From assembly GCA_964471865.1 (NCBI GenBank), contig CAYYHU010000074.1, forward strand, positions 1 through 5,193: DNA of 5,193 nt. The letters run 5' to 3'. Shown here piece after piece: positions 1-5,190 of this stretch (its first letter is position 1; the number at the start of each line of letters is the position of its first letter). Both the position numbers and the translations under genes were made by a program. The notes under the pieces were generated by a model. The model saw nothing but the letters and a program-made list of their open reading frames with translations, was not told the DNA's origin and searched no databases. The stretch comes from CAYMUC01 sp964471865. GTDB lineage: Bacteria > Actinomycetota > Acidimicrobiia > Acidimicrobiales > Ilumatobacteraceae.

Positions 1-110
1 CGGTGAGCCGGCTCTACGTGGACGCTCGCGTGCTGTCGATCTTCGAAGGCGCCGATGAGACGCTGTGTCTCAAGGTGATCGCTCGCCGACTCGTCGCCGA
101 CGCCGCCTGA
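1..110 (+). CDS. Acyl-CoA dehydrogenase, C-terminal fragment (5' end outside window)
   Basis: This is the last 35 codons of a gene that begins before the window; the frame starts at base 3 and ends with TGA at 108-110. The tail reads as the final helix of the acyl-CoA dehydrogenase family: DARVLSIFEG followed by an acidic residue and then IARRL. This matches the family pattern RDARVxxIxEGTxE...IAR. In medium-chain acyl-CoA dehydrogenase the Glu of the EG pair is the catalytic base that removes the alpha proton of the acyl-CoA, and that Glu is present here. Such enzymes are FAD-dependent and introduce a double bond into an acyl-CoA, passing electrons to electron-transfer flavoprotein. Substrate chain length or branching cannot be told from this fragment. 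The gene converges with the methyltransferase gene, leaving 60 bases between the two stop codons. Confidence 0.8.
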   Translation, partial: VSRLYVDARVLSIFEGADETLCLKVIARRLVADAA

Positions 111-121
111 CCAACCTGATC

Positions 122-133
122 CGGGCGCGCCCG
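122..133. other. GC palindrome between convergent genes, weak terminator candidate
   Basis: CGGGCGCGCCCG is a perfect 12-base palindrome in the 60-base gap between the two convergent stop codons. As RNA it can form only a four-pair stem with a CGCG loop on either strand, and no T-run follows on either side. It may contribute to termination, but it does not meet the usual intrinsic-terminator pattern. The rest of the gap (111-170) shows nothing else I can name. Confidence 0.25.
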
Positions 134-170
134 AATCGATCTTGAACCTCGACGGAGTTGGCGGTGGGGC

Positions 171-806
171 TCAGGCGCGCCGGTGCACGCTGACCGCGTA
201 TCGGTCCTCAGGCGACCAGGCCCCACGTTCCCAGGTGGACCATCGGTCCTCGAGGACCAACCCCGCTGATGCTGCGGCACTGTCGTACTCCTCGAAGGTG
301 AAACCGCCAGCCCGCCGTTCGAGCGAACTGCCCATCACGAGACGCCCGTCGGGCTCCAGATGGGCTGCGAGGGCTGCCACGATGTCGTGGCGAACCTCAG
401 GACGACAAAACAGCATGACGTTGCCGGCCATGACGACGAGGTCGAAGCGTCGTTGCAGATCCACATCCGCGAGATCGCGATGTTCCCAGATCTGCTCGGG
501 GGCGAGGCGGCGCGCGACCTCGAGCAGATCTTCATCGAGATCGACACCTACGGTGTCCACACCGCGGCGCGCCAACTCGATGGCGACGCGCCCCATGCCA
601 CAGCCCGCATCGAGCACCGACCGAGGTCGATAACTCCATACGAGATCGGCCTCGCCGTGGGTCGCCACTCCCTCGTCTTCGAGCCGCCGCCACCGGTGTT
701 CGTATTCGACGAGGTCGACCTCGGCTCGCCATGCGGCCCAACGCGCTGACACCTGGGCACCAGGCGGCAACGAGGGGTCGCGAGGAACGGATCGACTCGT
801 GTCCAT
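171..806 (-). CDS. Class I SAM-dependent methyltransferase, small single-domain, substrate unknown
   Basis: This 211-residue protein has a Rossmann-fold methyltransferase core. Motif I is VLDAGCGMGR at residues 64-73, the glycine-rich loop that binds S-adenosylmethionine. Motif II ends in VGVDLDE around residues 86-92, where the Asp usually contacts the ribose hydroxyls. The strand FDLVVMAGNVMLF at 121-133 corresponds to motif IV, and LEPDGRLVMG at 150-159 to the post-core helix and strand. No extra domain, signal peptide or membrane segment is seen, so it should be cytoplasmic. The open frame extends 24 codons further upstream, but that extension would run into the ATPase gene. The ATG at 806 lies 10 bases after the ATPase stop and has a weak AGGT ribosome site, so I chose it. 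It is probably the last gene of the hydrolase-ATPase-methyltransferase operon. The acceptor could be a small molecule or a protein; the sequence does not say. Confidence 0.82.
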   Translation of the reverse strand: MDTSRSVPRDPSLPPGAQVSARWAAWRAEVDLVEYEHRWRRLEDEGVATHGEADLVWSYRPRSVLDAGCGMGRVAIELARRGVDTVGVDLDEDLLEVARRLAPEQIWEHRDLADVDLQRRFDLVVMAGNVMLFCRPEVRHDIVAALAAHLEPDGRLVMGSSLERRAGGFTFEEYDSAAASAGLVLEDRWSTWERGAWSPEDRYAVSVHRRA

Positions 807-814
807 GGGTTCGA

Positions 815-818
815 ACCT
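815..818 (-). promoter_or_regulatory. Weak ribosome binding site of the methyltransferase, overlapping the ATPase stop codon
   Basis: On the minus strand AGGT lies 8 bases before the ATG at 806 and shares bases with the TAG stop of the ATPase (819-817). This supports the short start for the methyltransferase. It also suggests that ribosomes ending the ATPase can restart there, a form of translational coupling (inference). Confidence 0.45.
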
Positions 819-3225
819 ACCGGGCGGCGAGTTCGTCTCTGCCGAGGTGCCGAAAGCGTCGAGCCTTGTCGGCGGCATCCACTCCCAAGAGTCCGAGCGC
901 TCCGGCGATCACCACCACCCAGACGGGACCCGGTGGTAACCGATGGCCCAGATGTTCAGCTATCGCCGGTACCGCAACGACACCCAGGGCCAGAATCGCT
1001 TCGAGGATCACCGCGATGACGAGAAAGCGATTCGACAGCCATCCCAGAGCCCATGGGGGCGCTGTATCGGACCGACAGGCCCAGGCGTTGGCGCTTTGAC
1101 ACAGGACCACGGCAACGAAGACCGCTCCCGAAGCGCCAGCATCGCTGGCTCCCCAGCCATAGGCCACGGCGAAGGCCGCCGCCTCGACGGCCACCTCGGT
1201 CGGCCCGAGACGTCCGAAGGCTCGCGTCATCACCCGACGATCCAACAGGCGTCCGCGCGTCGGCTCGCGTGGCGTCGAGTCTCGGGGGGCTTCGGCCCCG
1301 AGAGCCACCGCCGACAACGTGTCGGTTCCCAGATCGAGCGCCAGGATCTGAAGCACACCGAGCGCGAGTGGTATCCGCCCACCTGACACCGCCCACGCGA
1401 TCACGGGGGCGACTTCGGAGACATTGTCGGTGAGGTGATACGTCAAGAAGCGACGGATGTTGGTGTAGGTGGATCGGCCTTCGGTGATCGCGGCGACGAT
1501 CGTGGTGACGTCGTCGTCGAGCAGGATCAGATCGGCGGCCTCGCGCGCGGCGTCACTCCCTGAGCGCCCCATCGCCACGCCGACATCGGCGAGATGCAAG
1601 GCGGGAACGTCGTTGACTCCGTCTCCGGTCATCGCCACGACATGACCGCGTGATCGCAGCGCTTGGGCGATGATGACCTTGTCATGGGGTGAGGCTCTCG
1701 CGATCACGATTCCATCTCGATCCACGAGTTCGCCACAGGCCTCGGGGTCCCGAGGAAGGTCGCTCGCCACGACGACCATGGGCCCGGTGTCACCACCCAA
1801 GCCGATCGCTCGAGCGATGGCCGCGGCGGTGGCTGGGTGATCGCCGGTGATCATGGCGGTGCGAACTCCGAGGTGGGCCCACTGTGACACCGCCCCGCCG
1901 ACTCCACGTCGCGGCGGGTCCTGGAATCCGATCAGAGCCACCGTCTTGAGATGGTCCGATGATGAGCCGGCGACCGCGAGAACCCTGAGACCCCGAGCGG
2001 TCATCGCGTCGAGGGCCCGATGAGCCTCGGCATCGGTGGCGGCTCGCGACATGATCGCCTCGGGGGCTCCCACGCTCACCAGGCCCGAGACCAACTCCAC
2101 CGATGCCATTCGAGTGGCCGGATCAAAGGGTGTTCGTGCGAGTTCGGGATCCTCCGCTTCATCGCGTTCGATGAGCACTCCCAACGACTCCGCGTAGTCC
2201 TGTAGTGCATCTTCGAGCGCAAGGTCGCTACGCCCGACCGCGCGATGCGCCCTGGACGCCACCGATGCGATGTCGACTTCGTCACCGCACCAGGCGTCGG
2301 TGACTCGAAGTCGGCCGGTGGTGACCGTTCCGGTCTTGTCGAGACACAGAAAGCTCGTCGACCCGAGAGATTCGACGGCATCGAGATGCCGAACCAGAGC
2401 GCCTCGTCGTGCCATGCGTTCAGCTCCGAGAGCCAACGACAGCGTCAAGGTGGGTAGCAGACCTTCAGGGACGAGAGCCACAGCCACCCCGATCGCCAGA
2501 ACGGCGGCGTCACGGGCGCTCTGGCCGATGGCCACCGCCGCGACACCCATGGCGGTCCCTGCCCCCACCGCCACCGCCGAAATCGTCCTCACGGTGCGAT
2601 GCAATTCGAGAGTCAGAGGACTCGTGGGTGCTCGATGGCCCGTCGCGAGGTCCACGACCTGGGCGAAACGGGTCGCGGCGCCGATCGCGACAACGGTGGC
2701 AGTGGTCTCTCCAGCGGCGACGACGGTGCCCGCGGCTATGAGTTCGCCGGGCTCCACGGCCACCGGATCCCGTTCTCCGGTCAAGATCGCCATATCGACA
2801 CTCACCGGCGCCGTCACAATGGCATCCGCAGCGACCCGGTCCCCCGCCGCCAGCAGGATCGTGTCCCCCACGACCACGTCGAGCGCCTCGATGTCGGTGA
2901 TCACACCATCTCGGCGCACTCGACAGCGACGCGGGACCATATCCGACAGCCGATCCACGGCTCGGTCGGTACGACCCAGTTGGATCGTGGTGAACAACGC
3001 GTTGACGAGCACGACCGCGACGATCGCGATCGCGAGCGTTCCCAGCCCCACGAGCACAGCGAGCGCGGCGGCCGCCCACAGCAGCGCCGCAAAGAAGTGC
3101 ACGGTTTGGGCGAGCAGGGTGCCCACGAGGCGATGTCGGGTTCGTCGAACCATCGCGTTGGGACCATCGCGTCGCCGTCGGTCTCGGGCCTCGACAGAAC
3201 TCAGACCCGCCTCGGGCTCGGGCAC
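817..3225 (-). CDS. P2-type cation-translocating ATPase with Na,K-ATPase-like membrane motifs
   Basis: An ATP-driven inner-membrane ion pump of 802 residues. The N-terminal cation-ATPase signature GLSSVEA is at 7-13 and hydrophobic M1-M2 at about 36-82. The actuator domain (about 95-205) carries TGE at 149-151. M3-M4 span about 214-262, with PEGL at 253-256. The phosphorylation site DKTGT is at 296-300 (D296), DPPR at 436-439, TGD at 460-462 and TGDGVND at 533-539. M5-M10 follow from about 598 to 783. The M4 stretch VPEGLL...AERMARRGALV, D600-N601-E604 in M5 and DLGTD (631-635) in M6 resemble Na,K/H,K-ATPases more than SERCA, so Na+ or K+ transport is plausible but unproven. The nucleotide-domain KGAPE motif reads VGAPE (V385), and TGES is TGER. 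It is shorter than typical bacterial P2 pumps (about 850-950). The GTG start follows a GGGTGAG ribosome site, and an in-frame stop just upstream leaves no earlier start. Confidence 0.93.
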   Translation of the reverse strand: MPEPEAGLSSVEARDRRRRDGPNAMVRRTRHRLVGTLLAQTVHFFAALLWAAAALAVLVGLGTLAIAIVAVVLVNALFTTIQLGRTDRAVDRLSDMVPRRCRVRRDGVITDIEALDVVVGDTILLAAGDRVAADAIVTAPVSVDMAILTGERDPVAVEPGELIAAGTVVAAGETTATVVAIGAATRFAQVVDLATGHRAPTSPLTLELHRTVRTISAVAVGAGTAMGVAAVAIGQSARDAAVLAIGVAVALVPEGLLPTLTLSLALGAERMARRGALVRHLDAVESLGSTSFLCLDKTGTVTTGRLRVTDAWCGDEVDIASVASRAHRAVGRSDLALEDALQDYAESLGVLIERDEAEDPELARTPFDPATRMASVELVSGLVSVGAPEAIMSRAATDAEAHRALDAMTARGLRVLAVAGSSSDHLKTVALIGFQDPPRRGVGGAVSQWAHLGVRTAMITGDHPATAAAIARAIGLGGDTGPMVVVASDLPRDPEACGELVDRDGIVIARASPHDKVIIAQALRSRGHVVAMTGDGVNDVPALHLADVGVAMGRSGSDAAREAADLILLDDDVTTIVAAITEGRSTYTNIRRFLTYHLTDNVSEVAPVIAWAVSGGRIPLALGVLQILALDLGTDTLSAVALGAEAPRDSTPREPTRGRLLDRRVMTRAFGRLGPTEVAVEAAAFAVAYGWGASDAGASGAVFVAVVLCQSANAWACRSDTAPPWALGWLSNRFLVIAVILEAILALGVVAVPAIAEHLGHRLPPGPVWVVVIAGALGLLGVDAADKARRFRHLGRDELAAR

Positions 3226-3233
3226 CTCGTCAT

Positions 3234-3240
3234 CTCACCC
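3234..3240 (-). promoter_or_regulatory. Ribosome binding site deciding the ATPase GTG start
   Basis: GGGTGAG on the minus strand lies 8 bases before the GTG at 3225. It contains GGTGA, which matches the extended anti-Shine-Dalgarno complement. An in-frame TGA lies four codons before the GTG, inside this element, so no earlier start is possible in this frame. Confidence 0.6.
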
Positions 3241-3269
3241 GGCGAGAGATCCCTCGCTCAGAGGCCATG

Positions 3270-3288
3270 AACCCATCTCGCATGGGCC
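3270..3288 (-). other. Small hairpin in the hydrolase-ATPase spacer
   Basis: In the minus-strand transcript GGCCCAT and ATGGGTT can pair around a GCGAG loop: five Watson-Crick pairs plus two G-U pairs. It sits between the hydrolase stop (3302) and the ATPase ribosome site. No T-run follows, so it is not a convincing terminator. It could slow or process the transcript, or have no role. The 76-base spacer contains no TA dinucleotide, so no TANNNT -10 promoter element lies here. Confidence 0.3.
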
Positions 3289-3301
3289 ACTCGGCGTGGC
3301 G

Positions 3302-4009
3302 CTATCGACCGCCCACCAGATCGAGCAACGAGGCCAGACGTTCACAGTCCAGATCGGGATGATCGTCATGAGGGTCGAGCAAGACGGGTCGCAACCCAGC
3401 CGCGCGCGCGGCAGCGATATCGGTCACCACGGAATCGCCGATGTAGAGGATGCGATCTCGCGCACACCCCGGGAAATGTTCCAACGCGGGTTCGAAGATC
3501 CCCGGATCCGGTTTCGCAACACCGACGACATGGCTGTCGATCACCACCCGCACCGAGGTCACCGGGCCCTCACCCGCTTGGCAGACCTTGGACCGCCGCA
3601 GGTTCGCCTCGATCTGTCCGCTCGCGTTGGAGACGACCCCGAGGGGGATCTGCATCGCCGCGAGGGTCTGCAACGTGGAGACCGAATCCAGGATCGGCCA
3701 TCGCCACAGATGCGCGGATCGGGTTCGACCCAGCACCCGGGCGGCCTCGAGCAGCAGGTCCGTCTCGACTCCCACGCTGTAGGCGTAAGCCTGGTCGTAG
3801 TGCGACCAGTCCCCTTCATCGGCTCCCGCCCGTGATTTGGCTGCCATGCCGGCGTAGTGGGCGCGGGCGTGTCGAGGCACCTCGAGCGCTCCGCCGTAGT
3901 AGGCCAGCAAGGGGATGAGGACCCCGGGATCCGGGAGCACGAGGACCCCACCAGCGTCGAAAAGGACCGCGTCCACTTCACTCAGATCGATCGTGGTGTA
4001 GCCCGACAT
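3302..4009 (-). CDS. HAD-superfamily hydrolase (subfamily IA-like), substrate unknown
   Basis: This 235-residue cytoplasmic protein has the four haloacid dehalogenase (HAD) motifs in order. Motif I is VLFDAGGVL with nucleophile D18, motif II VVSNAS with S127, motif III VAKPDPGIF with K166, and motif IV IGDSVVTD with D192 and D197. A helical cap lies between motifs I and II (about 28-105), as in subfamily IA. Family members are mostly Mg-dependent phosphatases acting through an aspartyl-phosphate. The usual second Asp of motif I (DxD) is Gly (D18-A-G20), a variant known in some HAD-IA groups such as HDHD3-like proteins. Catalysis may still occur, but the acid/base residue must come from elsewhere. 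The ATG at 4009 has no ribosome site but has a TAGTCT element 6 bases upstream, so the mRNA is probably leaderless. It is the first gene of the minus-strand operon and divergent from the CoA lyase. Phosphoglycolate is a conceivable substrate beside a glyoxylate-forming lyase, but this is a guess. Confidence 0.85.
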   Translation of the reverse strand: MSGYTTIDLSEVDAVLFDAGGVLVLPDPGVLIPLLAYYGGALEVPRHARAHYAGMAAKSRAGADEGDWSHYDQAYAYSVGVETDLLLEAARVLGRTRSAHLWRWPILDSVSTLQTLAAMQIPLGVVSNASGQIEANLRRSKVCQAGEGPVTSVRVVIDSHVVGVAKPDPGIFEPALEHFPGCARDRILYIGDSVVTDIAAARAAGLRPVLLDPHDDHPDLDCERLASLLDLVGGR

Positions 4010-4015
4010 GGAACC

Positions 4016-4021
4016 AGACTA
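4016..4021 (-). promoter_or_regulatory. Candidate -10 element for the hydrolase operon, leaderless
   Basis: TAGTCT on the minus strand fits the actinobacterial TANNNT -10 pattern. Six bases separate it from the ATG at 4009, so transcription would begin at about the A of the start codon. No convincing -35 hexamer is seen. Absence of any ribosome site before the ATG agrees with a leaderless mRNA. Confidence 0.5.
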
Positions 4022-4032
4022 GGCCGAGGGCC

Positions 4033-4038
4033 TACCCT
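4033..4038 (+). promoter_or_regulatory. Candidate -10 element for the CoA lyase gene, leaderless
   Basis: TACCCT fits TANNNT and ends 8 bases before the GTG at 4047, so the transcript would start within a base or two of the start codon. GGAACC lies at 4010-4015, 17 bases upstream, in the -35 position, but it is not a clear vegetative -35 box. No purine-rich ribosome site precedes the GTG. The opposing -10 element lies only 11 bases away, so polymerase could probably occupy only one promoter at a time. Confidence 0.5.
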
Positions 4039-4046
4039 CAGCCCTC

Positions 4047-5099
4047 GTGCGCAGCCCCCGTGACTTTTTCAAACCCCTCGCCGTTGGTGCCCCCGAGCCC
4101 ATTCGCGACATCCCGTTCCGTCCGAGCCGGATGATTCACTTCTTCCCACCATCGAATCCGAAGATGGTGGCCAAGCTTCCCGACATCGTCTCGTCGGTGG
4201 ACATCCTCCTCGGCAACCTCGAAGACGGCGTCCCGGCTACTGACAAAGATGCCGCACGCGCCGGCCTCGTCGAGGTGGCGCGCACCGTGGACATGGGTGA
4301 TACCCAGTTGTGGACACGGGTCAACAGTCTCGACTCCCCCTGGGCGCTCGAGGATCTCACCACCCTGGTCACCGAGGTCGGCGATCGCCTCGACGTCATC
4401 ATGATTCCCAAGGTCGAAGGACCCGAAGACATCCACTACGTCGACCGTCTCCTCGCCCAGCTCGAGGCCCGAGCCGGTCTCGAACGGCCACTTCTGATCC
4501 ATGCCATCCTCGAAACGGCCCGGGGTGTGGCCAACGTCGAGGCCATCTGCGGAGCATCGCCACGTATGCAGGGCCTGTCGCTCGGACCGGCGGATCTCGC
4601 GGCGAACCGGCGGATGAAGACCACTCGGGTCGGCGGAGGTCATCCCGACTACGTGGTGAGGACGGATCCGGTGGGTGACGACTTGACGGTCGGACGGACC
4701 GCCTACCAGCAGGATCTGTGGCACTACACGATCGCCCGTATGGTCGACGCCTGCGTGATGCACGGAATCCTGCCGTTTTATGGACCCTTTGGCGATATCC
4801 GCGACACCGTGGCCTGTGAGGACCAGTTCCGCAACGCCTATCTCTTGGGCTGTGTGGGGGCCTGGAGCCTGCATCCCGTCCAGATCGACATCGCAAAGCG
4901 GGTGTTCAGTCCTCGTCCGGCCGATGTCGCTCATGCCATGCGGGTGATCGAGGCGATGGGTGACGGCACCGGCGCAATCATGCTCGACGGCAAGATGGAA
5001 GACGATGCGTCGGTGAAGCAATGCAAGGTCGTGGTCTCTCTCGCCCGAGAGCTCGCCGCTCGCGATCCCGAACTCGCTGCGGCCTACGGTCTCTCCTGA
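4047..5099 (+). CDS. mcl: L-malyl-CoA/beta-methylmalyl-CoA lyase (CoA-ester lyase, HpcH/HpaI-citrate lyase family)
   Basis: A 350-residue TIM-barrel lyase whose sequence I recognise as close to the 348-residue Chloroflexus malyl-CoA/beta-methylmalyl-CoA/citramalyl-CoA lyase. Shared stretches include KPLAVGAPEPIR (9-20), GNLED (56-60), IMIPKVEGP (118-126), LGPADLAA (179-186), MKTTRVGGGHP (190-200), YQQDLWHYTIARMVD (220-234) and DGKMEDD (314-320). Likely Mg2+ ligands are E156 and D183, the CoA/substrate arginine is R91 and the lid aspartate is D314. These equal the Rhodobacter enzyme's E141, D168, R76 and D299 (recalled) at a constant offset of 15. It should cleave or form malyl-CoA (acetyl-CoA plus glyoxylate), beta-methylmalyl-CoA (propionyl-CoA plus glyoxylate) and perhaps citramalyl-CoA (acetyl-CoA plus pyruvate). 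These reactions belong to the 3-hydroxypropionate bi-cycle, the ethylmalonyl-CoA pathway and C1/C2 assimilation. The GTG start keeps the conserved N-terminus and has no ribosome site, so the mRNA is probably leaderless. The exact substrate range is not decided by sequence. Confidence 0.92.
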   Translation: MRSPRDFFKPLAVGAPEPIRDIPFRPSRMIHFFPPSNPKMVAKLPDIVSSVDILLGNLEDGVPATDKDAARAGLVEVARTVDMGDTQLWTRVNSLDSPWALEDLTTLVTEVGDRLDVIMIPKVEGPEDIHYVDRLLAQLEARAGLERPLLIHAILETARGVANVEAICGASPRMQGLSLGPADLAANRRMKTTRVGGGHPDYVVRTDPVGDDLTVGRTAYQQDLWHYTIARMVDACVMHGILPFYGPFGDIRDTVACEDQFRNAYLLGCVGAWSLHPVQIDIAKRVFSPRPADVAHAMRVIEAMGDGTGAIMLDGKMEDDASVKQCKVVVSLARELAARDPELAAAYGLS

Positions 5100-5109
5100 G
5101 GCCCACCCG

Positions 5110-5190
5110 ATGGATGGCTCCGTATCCGAATGCGCCGTCCACCGCTTGTTACCCGAACCCGAACCCGAACCAGGAATGAGTCTTCGATGA
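5110..5190 (+). CDS. Possible 26-codon reading frame between the lyase and the next gene (doubtful)
   Basis: An ATG 10 bases after the lyase stop opens 26 codons that include a Pro-Glu run (PEPEPEP) made by the hexamer repeat. It ends with a TGA that overlaps the ATG at 5187 as ATGA. No convincing ribosome site precedes it, and the hairpin above lies inside it. The ATGA overlap is the only positive sign of translation; it could be a leader peptide or chance. I do not recognise the peptide. Confidence 0.15.
   Translation: MDGSVSECAVHRLLPEPEPEPGMSLR
5111..5141 (+). terminator. Imperfect hairpin after the CoA lyase, possible terminator
   Basis: Starting 11 bases after the lyase stop, TGGATGG (5111-5117) pairs with CCGTCCA (5135-5141) with one G-U pair. 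Inside it CGTAT (5121-5125) pairs with ATGCG (5130-5134) around a CCGA loop, and CTC is bulged on the 5' side. The tail CCGCTTGTT is only moderately T-rich, so termination would be weak. It could instead be an RNA structure in the leader of the next gene. Confidence 0.4.
5151..5171 (+). repeat. Short tandem repeat of ACCCGA, 3.5 copies
   Basis: Three and a half perfect copies of the hexamer ACCCGA run without interruption downstream of the lyase gene and just before a possible ribosome site. A 6-base unit keeps any reading frame open. Copy number could vary by slippage; a role in spacing or expression of the next gene is speculative. Confidence 0.75.

Noticed and set aside
174..181. GGCGCGCC occurring at 124-131 and again at 174-181
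   Set aside because: An 8-base G/C palindrome is expected often in DNA of this composition, and the second copy lies inside the methyltransferase coding end. I see no reason to call it a binding site.
360..749. Plus-strand open frame of 129 codons
   Set aside because: It is antisense to the methyltransferase, which has clear SAM-binding motifs. The plus-strand translation shows no recognisable domain.
807..878. A longer methyltransferase start at 878
   Set aside because: It would overlap 62 bases of the ATPase coding end. The added 24 residues look like no methyltransferase N-terminus, and the ATG at 806 sits just after the ATPase stop with its own ribosome site.
2270..3835. A 521-codon open frame on the plus strand
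   Set aside because: It lies antisense to the ATPase and the hydrolase, crosses the boundary between them, and reads as low-complexity Ser/Arg/Thr/Ala-rich sequence with no family motif. This is the usual shadow of strong G/C third-position bias.
4010..4015. GGAACC resembling an ECF sigma factor -35 box
   Set aside because: The spacing to the plus-strand TACCCT is suitable, but the matching ECF-type -10 sequence is absent and six bases are easily found by chance.
4038..5021. A 327-codon open frame on the minus strand
   Set aside because: It is antisense to the malyl-CoA lyase, which is recognised along its whole length. The translation is His/Asp/Gly-rich and matches no family I know.
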